This document shows positions 35,731 through 45,703 of a DNA stretch of 64,000 nt, in pieces. The translations under genes and the position numbers were made by a program. Every line of letters begins with the position of its first letter. The first letter of the stretch is position 1. The notes beneath the pieces are model-generated. The model had not been told where the DNA came from. It did no database searches and saw only the letters and a list, made by a program, of their open reading frames with translations. This DNA comes from an uncultured Alphaproteobacteria bacterium. Lineage in GTDB: Bacteria > Pseudomonadota > Alphaproteobacteria > Rhizobiales > Beijerinckiaceae. The stretch covers positions 1-64,000 of the forward strand of contig CALKHP010000020.1 of the NCBI GenBank assembly GCA_937988775.1, given 5' to 3'.

Positions 35731-37389
35731 ATGGTGACAAAAATCCTTTCCTACCAGCGCTACACCGTGTTCGTGATGGCGGCGCTCATCACGGTCGCCT
35801 CGCTCGCCGGCGCCATGGTGTACGGCAAATGGCTGCTGATCGTCGCGGCGATTTCAGGCGCGCTGTTCGCCCTCGGCGTTTACGACATGCGCCAGTTCCG
35901 GCACTCGATCCTGCGCAACTATCCGGTCATCGGGCATCTGCGCTTCATGCTCGAGAGCATCCGGCCCGAAATCCGCCAGTACATGATCGAAGGCGATCAT
36001 GAGGAGGTTCCGTTCAGCCGGCAGGATCGCGGCCTCGTCTATCAGCGCGCCAAGGGGGCGGAGGACAAGCGGCCTTTCGGCACCATCGAGAACGTGTACG
36101 GCTCCGGCTACGCCTGGCTGACCCACTCGGCGCTGCCGGTGAGCATCGCCAGCACGGATTTCCGCGTGCGCATCGGCGGCCCCGCCTGCAAGCAGCCCTA
36201 CGATGCCAGCCTCTATAACATCTCGGCCATGAGCTTCGGCTCGCTCTCGGCCAATGCCATCCTGGCGCTCAATACCGGCGCCGCCAAGGGCGGTTTCGCC
36301 CATGATACCGGCGAGGGCGGCATCAGCCGCTATCACCGCAAGGGCAATGGCGACCTGATTTACCAGGTCGCGTCGGGCTATTTCGGTTGCCGCAACAGCG
36401 ATGGCAGCTTCTCGCCGGAAAAATTCACCGAGCTTGCCGCCGATCCCCAGATCAAGATGATCGAGATCAAGCTCAGCCAGGGGGCCAAGCCCGGCCATGG
36501 CGGCATGCTGCCGGCCTCGAAGATTTCTCCCGAGATCGCCGAGGCGCGCGGCATCGTCATGGGCGTCGATTGCGTGTCTCCGGCGGCGCACAGCACGTTT
36601 TCGACGCCGGTCGGGCTGATGCAGTTCGTCGGCCAGCTGCGCGCGCTGTCGGGCGGCAAGCCGATCGGCTTCAAGCTGTGCATCGGTCATCGCCGCGAGT
36701 TCATGAGCATGGTGAAGGCCATGCTCCACACCGGGATCCTGCCCGATTTCATTGTCGTCGACGGCGCGGAGGGGGGCACGGGCGCGGCACCGGTGGAGTT
36801 CGTCAACCGTGTCGGCATGCCGATGCTGGAAGGGCTGACCTTCGTCCATAACACGCTGCGTGGCGCGGGTCTCCGCGACGACGTGAAAGTCGGCGCGGCC
36901 GGCAAGATCGTCACCGCTTTCGACATTGCCCGCACCCTGGCGCTCGGCGCCGACTGGTGCAACGCCGCGCGCGGCTTCATGTTCGCCATTGGCTGCATCC
37001 AGGCGCAATCGTGCCATACCAACCGCTGCCCGGTCGGCATCGCGACGCAGGACCCGGTGCGGCAGCGGGCGATCAATGTCGGCGACAAGAGCGATCGCGT
37101 GGCGCGCTTCCACCGCAATACCATGAAGGCGCTGGGCGAGATCGCGGGCGCCGCCGGGCTGAGCAATCCGAGCGACTTCATGCCCTACCACTTCATGTTC
37201 CGGCAGAAGGACAACGAATTTCTCGACGGCAACGAAGCCTACCCGTATCTGCCGGAAGGCTTCCTGGTTTCAGGCGATGAAATTCCCGAACTGGCCGACT
37301 GGTACAGCCGCTGGGACCGGGCAACCGCCGAAAGCTTTGCCCAGCCGGAAATCCCTCACGGCCCGTTCCAGCGCCGCAAGGCGGCGTGA
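35731..37389 (+). CDS. Membrane-anchored FMN-binding glutamate-synthase-like protein
   Basis: A 552-residue stand-alone version of the FMN/synthase domain of glutamate synthase. Two N-terminal transmembrane helices (about 12-30 and 32-50) are followed by the TIM barrel with K-P-G-H-G-G, GAEGGTGAAP and the 3Fe-4S motif C-x5-C-x4-C (CIQAQSCHTNRCPVG). The glutaminase domain and the small subunit are absent, so the true substrate is unclear. ATG 35731 is chosen; the 60 residues upstream in frame run through a repeat element. Confidence 0.88.
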   Translation: MVTKILSYQRYTVFVMAALITVASLAGAMVYGKWLLIVAAISGALFALGVYDMRQFRHSILRNYPVIGHLRFMLESIRPEIRQYMIEGDHEEVPFSRQDRGLVYQRAKGAEDKRPFGTIENVYGSGYAWLTHSALPVSIASTDFRVRIGGPACKQPYDASLYNISAMSFGSLSANAILALNTGAAKGGFAHDTGEGGISRYHRKGNGDLIYQVASGYFGCRNSDGSFSPEKFTELAADPQIKMIEIKLSQGAKPGHGGMLPASKISPEIAEARGIVMGVDCVSPAAHSTFSTPVGLMQFVGQLRALSGGKPIGFKLCIGHRREFMSMVKAMLHTGILPDFIVVDGAEGGTGAAPVEFVNRVGMPMLEGLTFVHNTLRGAGLRDDVKVGAAGKIVTAFDIARTLALGADWCNAARGFMFAIGCIQAQSCHTNRCPVGIATQDPVRQRAINVGDKSDRVARFHRNTMKALGEIAGAAGLSNPSDFMPYHFMFRQKDNEFLDGNEAYPYLPEGFLVSGDEIPELADWYSRWDRATAESFAQPEIPHGPFQRRKAA

Positions 37390-37409
37390 GAGGCCGGCGA
37401 CTCTCTCGC

Positions 37410-37650
37410 GTCTTGCCCCGGCCTTGAGCCGGGGCCCAGGGCGGTTGCGGTCTTCCGATCGGGATGGCCCGGTCAAGCCCGGCCATGACGGCGGAGGGAC
37501 CAACACACGAACCTCGACCGTCAGCGGCGGGCTCGTCCCGCCGATGCCGATAGGAAGTGCGCCACGGTGGCCAGTGGGTGCCGGGTCAAGCCCGGCACAA
37601 GACGGTGTGGCTCTCTCGCGTCTTGCCCCAGCCTTGGGGCGGAGCCCAGG
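37410..37650. repeat. Cluster of family-A and family-C repeats
   Basis: The gap between two converging genes holds family-A palindromes at 37410-37440, 37578-37603 and 37621-37650, and family-C halves at 37451-37491 and 37522-37557. The family-A units share the GCCCCGGC ... GCCGGGGC stem with CAAGAC/GTCTTG at one end. Their mixed orientation suggests repeated insertion of one element into another. Confidence 0.75.
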
Positions 37651-37652
37651 CC

Positions 37653-39512
37653 TTACGCCTCTTCCAGTTCCATCTGGAGGCTCAGCCATTCCTCTTCCAG
37701 CCCCTCGAGGCGCTTGGCGAGCGCGGCGCGGTCGGCGCTGAGCTTGGCGGCGAAGCTTTTATCCTTGCGGAAGGTGTTCGGGTCGGCGAGCGTGGCATCG
37801 ACCCGGCGCAGCAGATCGTTCAGTTTGGCGATCTGCAAATCGAGTTCGGAGACTTTCTTGGCGATCCTGCCGCGCGCCTGCGCCGGTTTCTTCGGCGCTT
37901 CCGGCTTCGGCGCCACGAAGGCGCGCTCCTCCTTCGGCGGCGGCGCGTCCGTGCCGGACAGGATCAGCCTGGTGTAATCGTCGAGATCGCCGTCGAACGG
38001 CCTGACCGTGCCGCCGGCGACGAGCCAGAGCCGGTCGCAGCTCGCCTCGATCAGGAAGCGGTCATGCGAGACGATGATCACCGCGCCGGAATAATCCGAC
38101 AGCGCCTCGACCAGGGCTGCGCGCGCCTCGATGTCGAGATGGTTGGTCGGCTCGTCGAGGATGAGCAGGTGCGGGCCTTCGAAAGCGGCGAGGCCGAGCA
38201 GCAGCCGCGCGCGCTCGCCGCCCGACAGCCGCGTGATCGTGGTGTCGGCCTTGAGCGCGCCGAAACCAAGCTGCGCCGTGCGCGAACGGACCTGCGCTTC
38301 CGTCGCGCCGAGCATCTTCTTGCGCACCATCGAGACCGGCGTCGCGTCGGCATCGAGTTCATCGAGCTGGTGCTGGGCGAAATAGGCGATCTTCAGTTTT
38401 TGCGAGCGCCGGAGCGCGCCGCTCATCTTATCGAGCCGCCCGGAGATCAGCTTGACCAGCGTCGATTTGCCGTTGCCGTTGGCGCCGAGCAGGCCGATGC
38501 GGTCGTCATCGGCGATGTTCTGCGAGATGCGGCTCAGCACGGTGCGCTCGCCATAGCCGACCGAAACGCCTTCCATGGCGATCAGCGGCGGCGCCAGCGC
38601 CTTCTCGGGCGAGGGCAGGCGGATGGTCGCATCCTCCTCGTTGCCCTCGAGCACGATCGGCTCCATCTTCTCGAGCCGCTTGACGCGCGACTGCGCCTGG
38701 CGCGCCTTCGAGGCCTTGGCCTTGAAGCGGTCGACGAAGGCTTGCAGGCGCTTGCGCTCGTCGGCCTGCTTGTCGGCCGCCTTGGCGAGCAGCATGGCCT
38801 TCTCGCGGCGCTGGCGGTCGAAGCTGGTATAGCCGCCGCGATAGATCGTCAGCTTGCCATGCGACAGATGCAGGATGTGGTTGGTGACCTCGTCGAGGAA
38901 ATCGCGGTCATGGCTGATCACCACCACGGTATGCGGATAGCGCGACAGGTAGTTCTGCAGCCAGAGCGCGCCTTCAAGGTCGAGATAGTTGGTTGGCTCG
39001 TCGAGCAGCAGCAGGTCGGGCGCCGAGAACAGCACCGCGGCGAGCGCCACGCGCATGCGCCAGCCGCCCGAGAAATCCGAACACGGCCGCGCCTGGGCCT
39101 CGGCGTCGAAGCCGAGCCCGTGCAGGATGGCGGCGGCGCGCGCCGGCGCGGAATGCGCGCCGATATCGGTGAGCCTCGTCTGGATATCGGCGATGCGCAG
39201 CGGATCGGTGGCGGTCTCGGCTTCCTCCAGAAGGGCGCTGCGCTCGGTATCGGCGGCGAGTACGAAATCGATCAGCGTGATGGCGCTGCCCGGCGCCTCC
39301 TGCTCGACGCGGCCGATGCGCACGCCGCGCGGCAGGCCGATGCTGCCGCCCTCGGTGCCGAGTTCGCCGCACACGATTTTGAACAGCGTCGTCTTGCCGG
39401 TGCCGTTGCGGCCGACCATGCCGACGCGCGCGCCGGTCGGGATCGATACCGTGGCATGATCGAGCAAAAGCCGCTCACCGAGACGGTAGGTCAGGTCGTT
39501 GATCTGTAGCAT
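37653..39512 (-). CDS. ABC-F ATPase, Uup/YheS-like
   Basis: A 619-residue soluble protein with two ABC domains and no membrane segments. Walker A motifs are G-R-N-G-T-G-K-T-T and G-A-N-G-N-G-K-S-T; signatures are F-S-G-G-W-R and L-S-G-G-E-R-A-R-L-L; the interdomain linker is Lys/Arg-rich, and a coiled-coil tail ends the protein. ABC-F proteins act on ribosomes; this subtype is usually housekeeping rather than antibiotic resistance. ATG 39512 opens the conserved MLQINDLTYRLGERLLL. Confidence 0.92.
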   Translation of the reverse strand: MLQINDLTYRLGERLLLDHATVSIPTGARVGMVGRNGTGKTTLFKIVCGELGTEGGSIGLPRGVRIGRVEQEAPGSAITLIDFVLAADTERSALLEEAETATDPLRIADIQTRLTDIGAHSAPARAAAILHGLGFDAEAQARPCSDFSGGWRMRVALAAVLFSAPDLLLLDEPTNYLDLEGALWLQNYLSRYPHTVVVISHDRDFLDEVTNHILHLSHGKLTIYRGGYTSFDRQRREKAMLLAKAADKQADERKRLQAFVDRFKAKASKARQAQSRVKRLEKMEPIVLEGNEEDATIRLPSPEKALAPPLIAMEGVSVGYGERTVLSRISQNIADDDRIGLLGANGNGKSTLVKLISGRLDKMSGALRRSQKLKIAYFAQHQLDELDADATPVSMVRKKMLGATEAQVRSRTAQLGFGALKADTTITRLSGGERARLLLGLAAFEGPHLLILDEPTNHLDIEARAALVEALSDYSGAVIIVSHDRFLIEASCDRLWLVAGGTVRPFDGDLDDYTRLILSGTDAPPPKEERAFVAPKPEAPKKPAQARGRIAKKVSELDLQIAKLNDLLRRVDATLADPNTFRKDKSFAAKLSADRAALAKRLEGLEEEWLSLQMELEEA

Positions 39513-39642
39513 GGTGCGGGATTTGGCCCGGCGCGGCCAAAAGTGCAAGCACCGAATGGCGGGTGCTTGTCTGTATAGGAGGGCGCTGCTACAGAGCCGC
39601 ACTCCTGACTTTCCAGACAACAACCAGTTTCACGAGGCGTCC

Positions 39643-40065
39643 ATGACCGTCCAGCGTACTTTTTCGATCATCAAGCCGGATGCCACGGCGCGCAACCTGA
39701 CCGGCGGCGTCAACGCGGTGATCGAGGCCGCCGGGCTGCGCATCGTGGCGCAGAAGCGCATCCGCATGACGCGCCAGCAGGCCGAGACTTTCTACGCCGT
39801 CCACAAGGAGCGGCCGTTCTTCGGCGAGCTGGTCGATTTCATGATTTCCGGCCCGGTCGTCGTGCAGGTGCTGGAAGGCGAGAACGCCATCCTGCGCTAC
39901 CGTGAGGTGATGGGCGCGACCAACCCGGAAAACGCCGCCGAGGGCACGATCCGCAAGAAATTCGCCAAGTCGGTTGGTGAGAACTCAGTGCATGGCTCGG
40001 ACGCGGTCGAAACCGCCGCGCTGGAAATCGCGCAGTTCTTTTCCGGCAACGAGATCGTCGGCTGA
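39643..40065 (+). CDS. ndk: Nucleoside diphosphate kinase
   Basis: A 140-residue enzyme transferring the gamma-phosphate from ATP to other nucleoside diphosphates through phospho-His117 (E-N-S-V-H-G-S-D). RTFSIIKPDA opens the protein. The in-frame extension back to 39499 is not conserved. It is divergent from the ABC-F gene. Confidence 0.97.
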   Translation: MTVQRTFSIIKPDATARNLTGGVNAVIEAAGLRIVAQKRIRMTRQQAETFYAVHKERPFFGELVDFMISGPVVVQVLEGENAILRYREVMGATNPENAAEGTIRKKFAKSVGENSVHGSDAVETAALEIAQFFSGNEIVG

Positions 40066-40086
40066 ATTCAGATCGAGCTACCCAGT

Positions 40087-40171
40087 GTCATTCCCGACGC
40101 GCGTGAGCGCGATCGGGAATCCAGGGGCCGTTGCGCTAACGGCTCTAGATTCCCGCCTGCGCGGGAATGAC
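40087..40171. repeat. Family-B 85-bp palindromic element, copy 1
   Basis: The outer ends GTCATTCCCG and CGGGAATGAC are exact reverse complements; inner CGGGAATC and GATTCCCG form a second pair, giving two hairpins around a central arm. An inverted copy is at 47464-47550. It lies between converging genes. Confidence 0.85.
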
Positions 40172-40202
40172 AAGGTGGTCTCTTCCCGGCCATGCGCCGC
40201 GT

Positions 40203-40823
40203 TCAGCGTCGTTTCGGGGTGTCGCCGAGCTGATCGGCGACGATCGAACCGGTTGTGTCCAGCGTTGGCGGCGTCACGCCGCCTGTTGCCCCGATCACCG
40301 TCGGTTTCACGGCGCGGTGGGCGACGACTTCGACAAGGTCCTCGCGCGGCACCGCGACAAGCTGCTTGATCGTCGCCTTGGCGCGTTTCGAGAGCAGGCG
40401 CGTCTCGTTCAGCTTGACGAAATCCGTGATCCGGGCGGCGTGCCGGCCGCCCTCGTAAACGAGCGCGCCGTTGTCGCGCACGATGATGTCACCGCGCCGC
40501 AGCGTGACGTCACGCAGGAACCAGTCCTGGTCGCCGTCAATGTTCATCGGTGTCTGCAACACGGCGCGGGGCGGTTCGGCAGCCATGCCAATGCGCTTTG
40601 GCGTGCGCGCGGCCTTTCGCGGCTGCACCGTGACGCTGAGGCCGGGCTCCGTCACGGAGTAGGACGGCTGCACCGCCGGACGCCGGCCGAACAGCACGTC
40701 GAGCAAACCGGCCTCGGCACTGTTGGCCGACAGCGCGAGCGCCGCACCGACAGCCAGCGCCCTCAAGCCTTGCATCTCCAACGATCGGCAGTTCATCGAG
40801 CGCTCCATCCGAATACGGTACAT
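40203..40823 (-). CDS. Secreted protein of unknown function
   Basis: A 206-residue protein with a signal peptide (LRALAVGAALALSANSAEA, starting a few residues after the M of MNCRSLEM, which may be the true start). The mature part has a 60-residue core (WFLRDVTLRRGDIIVRDNGA; FVKLNETRLLSKRAKATIKQ) flanked by proline-rich, poorly ordered regions. No enzyme motif is recognised. Divergent from ftsB. Confidence 0.7.
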   Translation of the reverse strand: MYRIRMERSMNCRSLEMQGLRALAVGAALALSANSAEAGLLDVLFGRRPAVQPSYSVTEPGLSVTVQPRKAARTPKRIGMAAEPPRAVLQTPMNIDGDQDWFLRDVTLRRGDIIVRDNGALVYEGGRHAARITDFVKLNETRLLSKRAKATIKQLVAVPREDLVEVVAHRAVKPTVIGATGGVTPPTLDTTGSIVADQLGDTPKRR

Positions 40824-40963
40824 TGGGCGAAGCCTTGCGTTGGCCAGCTTTTCTTTTCGCCCAGCCGGCAGACGCTGGCCACCGCAAACGGCCGCTAGGG
40901 TTAAGCCGGCGGCGGCGCGACGCGGTTAATCAAGCGTCAATGGTGCTGCGCTAAAGTCCGGCC

Positions 40964-41281
40964 ATGGTCACGCGCATGCGATTCCGCCGCTTTCTCTTCC
41001 CGCTCGCGCTGTATTGCGCCACAGGAGCGGTGGTGAGCTATTTCTCCTATCACGCCTATCATGGCCAGCGCGGCATCGAGGCAAAACGCGAGTACAAGCA
41101 AAGGATCGCGTCGCTGCGCGGCGAGTTGGAGCAGGTCTCCAGCGAGAAAACCGCACTAGAGCGGCGTGTCTCCCTGCTGAGAACGCAGCATGTCGAGCGT
41201 GATTTGCTTGAAGAACGTGCCCGTGTCATCCTCAATAATGTGAACAAGAACGACGTTGTCGTGCTGTTCGGCGTAGATTGA
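40964..41281 (+). CDS. ftsB: FtsB/DivIC-family septum initiator
   Basis: A 105-residue bitopic protein: one N-terminal transmembrane helix (about 9-28), then a long coiled coil (KREYKQRIASLRGELEQVSS ... ERRVSLLRTQ) and the conserved H-V-E-R-D-L-L-E-E-R-A-R. It should join FtsL and FtsQ in the divisome. Its position ahead of pdhA is standard in Rhizobiales, although the usual eno partner is not upstream here. Confidence 0.88.
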   Translation: MVTRMRFRRFLFPLALYCATGAVVSYFSYHAYHGQRGIEAKREYKQRIASLRGELEQVSSEKTALERRVSLLRTQHVERDLLEERARVILNNVNKNDVVVLFGVD

Positions 41282-41502
41282 ATTCAGGTCTCGCCAAAGA
41301 ACTCCGAAAATCCATCATATTGTGCAGCGCGATAGATTGATATCGCGCTTGCGAGATCGATGGCGCAACCTTGATCCATGCGTGGCGGGCATGGGTATGT
41401 TTCGCGCTGAGCTTGGCTGGGTGGCATTCTAGGGCTCGCCTTTCCTGAACGGGCGCATTAGCTTGCCGTTATGGAAGACATGAAATTCCTTGGGGAGTCC
41501 GC

Positions 41503-42564
41503 ATGAGCGTTGCTGCAGTGAACGGGGCCAAGCCCGTATCAGTCGCGAAAGCCAAGTCGAGCAAAGCCGCGCCGACGAAATCGGGCAAGGCGCCGGCCGC
41601 CGCCGCTTTCGGCAAGGACGAGGAATTGTCCGCCTACAAGCAGATGCTGCTGATCCGCCGTTTCGAGGAAAAGGCCGGCCAGCTTTACGGCATGGGCCTG
41701 ATCGGCGGTTTCTGCCATCTCTATATCGGGCAGGAGGCGGTCGTCATCGGCATGCAGATGGCGGCGCGGGAAGGCGATCAGGTCATCACCGGCTATCGCG
41801 ACCACGGCCACATGCTGGCCACCGGCATGGAAGCGCGCGGCGTCATGGCCGAACTGACCGGCCGCAAGTCGGGCTATTCCGCCGGCAAGGGCGGCTCGAT
41901 GCACATGTTCTCCAAGGAGAAGAATTTCTATGGCGGCCACGGCATCGTCGGCGGGCAGGTCTCGCTCGGCACCGGCCTCGCCTTCGCCAACAAGTATCGC
42001 GGCAATGGCGCGGTGTGCCTGACCTATTTCGGCGACGGCGCCGCCAACCAGGGCCAGGTCTACGAGAGCTTCAACATGGCCGAGCTGTGGAAGCTGCCGA
42101 TCGTCTATGTCATCGAGAACAACCGCTACGCCATGGGCACCTCGGTGGTGCGCTCCTCGGCGCAGACCGATTTTTCGCGGCGCGGCGCCTCGTTCAACAT
42201 TCCCGGCGAGCAGGTCGACGGCATGGATGTGCGTGCCGTCAAGGCGGCGGCCGAGCGCGCCATCGCCTTCACGCGCGCCGGCAAGGGGCCGTATATCCTC
42301 GAGATGCAGACCTACCGCTATCGCGGCCACTCGATGTCCGATCCGGCCAAGTACCGGGCCAAGGACGAGGTCGACAAGATGCGCACCGACCATGACCCGA
42401 TCGAGCAGGTCCGCCAGCGCCTGATCGAGAAGAAATGGGCCAACGAAGACGAACTGAAGAAGATCGACGCCGGCATCCGCGCCGTCGTCAACGACTCGGC
42501 GGAATTCGCCACGCACGACCCGGAGCCCGATCCGTCGGAGCTTTACACCGATATTCTGCTCTGA
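41503..42564 (+). CDS. pdhA: Pyruvate dehydrogenase E1 alpha
   Basis: A 353-residue subunit of the alpha2beta2 E1 enzyme that decarboxylates pyruvate with thiamine diphosphate. The ThDP/Mg motif is G-D-G-A-A-N-Q-G with N later (E-N-N-R-Y). The loop YRYRGHSMSDPAKYR is conserved. A 37-residue Lys/Ala-rich N-terminal tail is probably for complex assembly. GGGGAG precedes ATG 41503. Confidence 0.97.
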   Translation: MSVAAVNGAKPVSVAKAKSSKAAPTKSGKAPAAAAFGKDEELSAYKQMLLIRRFEEKAGQLYGMGLIGGFCHLYIGQEAVVIGMQMAAREGDQVITGYRDHGHMLATGMEARGVMAELTGRKSGYSAGKGGSMHMFSKEKNFYGGHGIVGGQVSLGTGLAFANKYRGNGAVCLTYFGDGAANQGQVYESFNMAELWKLPIVYVIENNRYAMGTSVVRSSAQTDFSRRGASFNIPGEQVDGMDVRAVKAAAERAIAFTRAGKGPYILEMQTYRYRGHSMSDPAKYRAKDEVDKMRTDHDPIEQVRQRLIEKKWANEDELKKIDAGIRAVVNDSAEFATHDPEPDPSELYTDILL

Positions 42565-42583
42565 GCGTTTCGCGGAGTCCAAG

Positions 42584-43993
<1,410 letters not shown>

Positions 43994-43998
43994 GCGGC

Positions 43999-44295
43999 AT
44001 GGCTTCGCCCGCGTTCCACGCCCTCGAACTGCCGCCCGACGCGGTCGAGAAGGGCGGCCATGAAGTGCTGCGCGCCAGCGTCGTCGATGGCGGCCTGAGC
44101 GTGGCGCTCAGGCGCTCCTTCGACGACCCGTATACCTGGGGCGTGCTGCTCGTCGATCTCGCCCGCCACGCCGCGCGCATCTACGCGATGGAAACCGGCC
44201 TCAGCGAGCAGGAAGCGCTTGCCCAAATCCGCGAGGGGATGGAGGCCGAGATCAACCGGCCAACCGACCTCGGCGACACCAAACCGGCCCATTGA
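43999..44295 (+). CDS. DUF5076 protein inside the pdh operon
   Basis: A 98-residue protein from ATG 43999, five bases after pdhB. MASPAFHALELPPDAVEKGG and FDDPYTWGVLLVDLARHAAR are the conserved blocks. No cofactor motif is visible. It lies between E1 beta and E2 in many Rhizobiales, suggesting a role with the complex, but none is established. Confidence 0.8.
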   Translation: MASPAFHALELPPDAVEKGGHEVLRASVVDGGLSVALRRSFDDPYTWGVLLVDLARHAARIYAMETGLSEQEALAQIREGMEAEINRPTDLGDTKPAH

Positions 44296-44314
44296 GACAG
44301 AGGCAACGATTACC

Positions 44315-45679
44315 ATGCCAGTCAATATTCTGATGCCCGCGCTCTCGCCCACCATGGAAAAGGGCAATCTGGCCAAATGGTTGAAGAAGGAAGGTGACAC
44401 GATCAAATCCGGCGACGTGCTCGCCGAGATCGAGACCGACAAGGCGACGATGGAGGTCGAGGCCATCGACGAGGGCATCCTGGCCAGGATCGTCGTGCCC
44501 GAGGGCACCTCGGACGTGCCGGTCAACGACCTGATCGCCATCATCGCCAGCGAGGGCGAGGACCCCAAGGCGATCAAGGCCGAGAGCGGCAAGGCCGCAC
44601 CTGCGCGCAAGCAAGAGCCCGCGCCGGCGCCGGAAATGCCCAAGGCAGAGCCCAAGGCCGAGCCGAAGAGCGACGCGCAGCCAGCGCCGCCGGCTGTCGC
44701 CGCGCCAGCCGCTGCCGCTCCGGCGGCGCCCGCCGCCAGCCATGACGGCGACCGCGTGTTTGCCTCGCCTTTGGCGCGCCGCGTCGCGAGCCAGGCCGGC
44801 ATCGACATTTCCCGCGTCACCGGCAGCGGCCCGCATGGCCGCATCGTGCTCGCCGATGTCGAAGCCGCCAAGAGCGGCGCGCCGCTCGCAGCACCTGCCG
44901 CGGCACCGGCAGCCGGCAAGCCCGCACCGATCGCGCCGCCATCCGACGACAAAATCAAGGCGCTGTTCGAGCCCGGCTCCTATGAGGAAGTGCCGCATGA
45001 CAACATGCGCAAGGTCATCGCGCGCCGCCTGACGGAAGCGAAATCGACCATCCCGCATTTCTACCTGACGATGGATTGCGAGATCGACGCGCTGCTGAAA
45101 CTGCGCGCCGAGATCAATGCCGCCGCACCGCACGACAAGGACGGCAAGCCGGCCTACAAGGTCTCGGTCAACGACATGGTGATCAAGGCGCTGGCGCTGG
45201 CGCTGGCGCGCGTGCCCGAGGCCAACGTCTCCTGGACCGAGAACGCCATGCTCAAGCACAAGCATGCTGATGTCGGCGTCGCGGTGTCGATCCCCGGCGG
45301 CCTGATCACGCCCGTGGTGCGCCAGGCGGAGACCAAGTCGCTCTCGGCGATCTCCAATGAAATGAAGGACTTCGCGGCGCGCGCTAAAGCGCGGAAACTC
45401 AAGCCGGAAGAGTATCAGGGCGGCTCGAGCGCCGTGTCCAATCTCGGCATGTTCGGCGTCAAGGACTTTGCCGCCGTGATCAACCCGCCGCATGCGACGA
45501 TCCTCGCGGTCGGCGCCGGCGAGAGCCGTGCCGTGGTCAAGGGCGGCCAGGTCGTGGCCGCGACGGTGATGAGTTGCACGCTGTCGACCGATCATCGCGC
45601 CGTCGACGGCGCGCTCGGCGCCGAGCTGCTCGCGGCCTTCAAGCGGCTGATCGAGAAGCCGATGGCGATGCTGGTCTGA
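44315..45679 (+). CDS. pdhC: Dihydrolipoyl acetyltransferase (E2)
   Basis: A 454-residue core subunit passing acetyl groups to CoA. The N-terminal lipoyl domain (Lys in E-T-D-K-A-T-M-E, nearly identical to that in pdhB), an Ala/Pro linker, the peripheral-subunit-binding domain (FASPLARRVASQAGIDISRV) and the catalytic domain with D-H-R-A-V-D-G are in the usual order. ATG 44315 opens the conserved MPVNILMPALSPTMEKGN. Confidence 0.97.
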   Translation: MPVNILMPALSPTMEKGNLAKWLKKEGDTIKSGDVLAEIETDKATMEVEAIDEGILARIVVPEGTSDVPVNDLIAIIASEGEDPKAIKAESGKAAPARKQEPAPAPEMPKAEPKAEPKSDAQPAPPAVAAPAAAAPAAPAASHDGDRVFASPLARRVASQAGIDISRVTGSGPHGRIVLADVEAAKSGAPLAAPAAAPAAGKPAPIAPPSDDKIKALFEPGSYEEVPHDNMRKVIARRLTEAKSTIPHFYLTMDCEIDALLKLRAEINAAAPHDKDGKPAYKVSVNDMVIKALALALARVPEANVSWTENAMLKHKHADVGVAVSIPGGLITPVVRQAETKSLSAISNEMKDFAARAKARKLKPEEYQGGSSAVSNLGMFGVKDFAAVINPPHATILAVGAGESRAVVKGGQVVAATVMSCTLSTDHRAVDGALGAELLAAFKRLIEKPMAMLV

Positions 45680-45703
45680 GCAGGATGGACGAAGGAACGT
45701 TTT

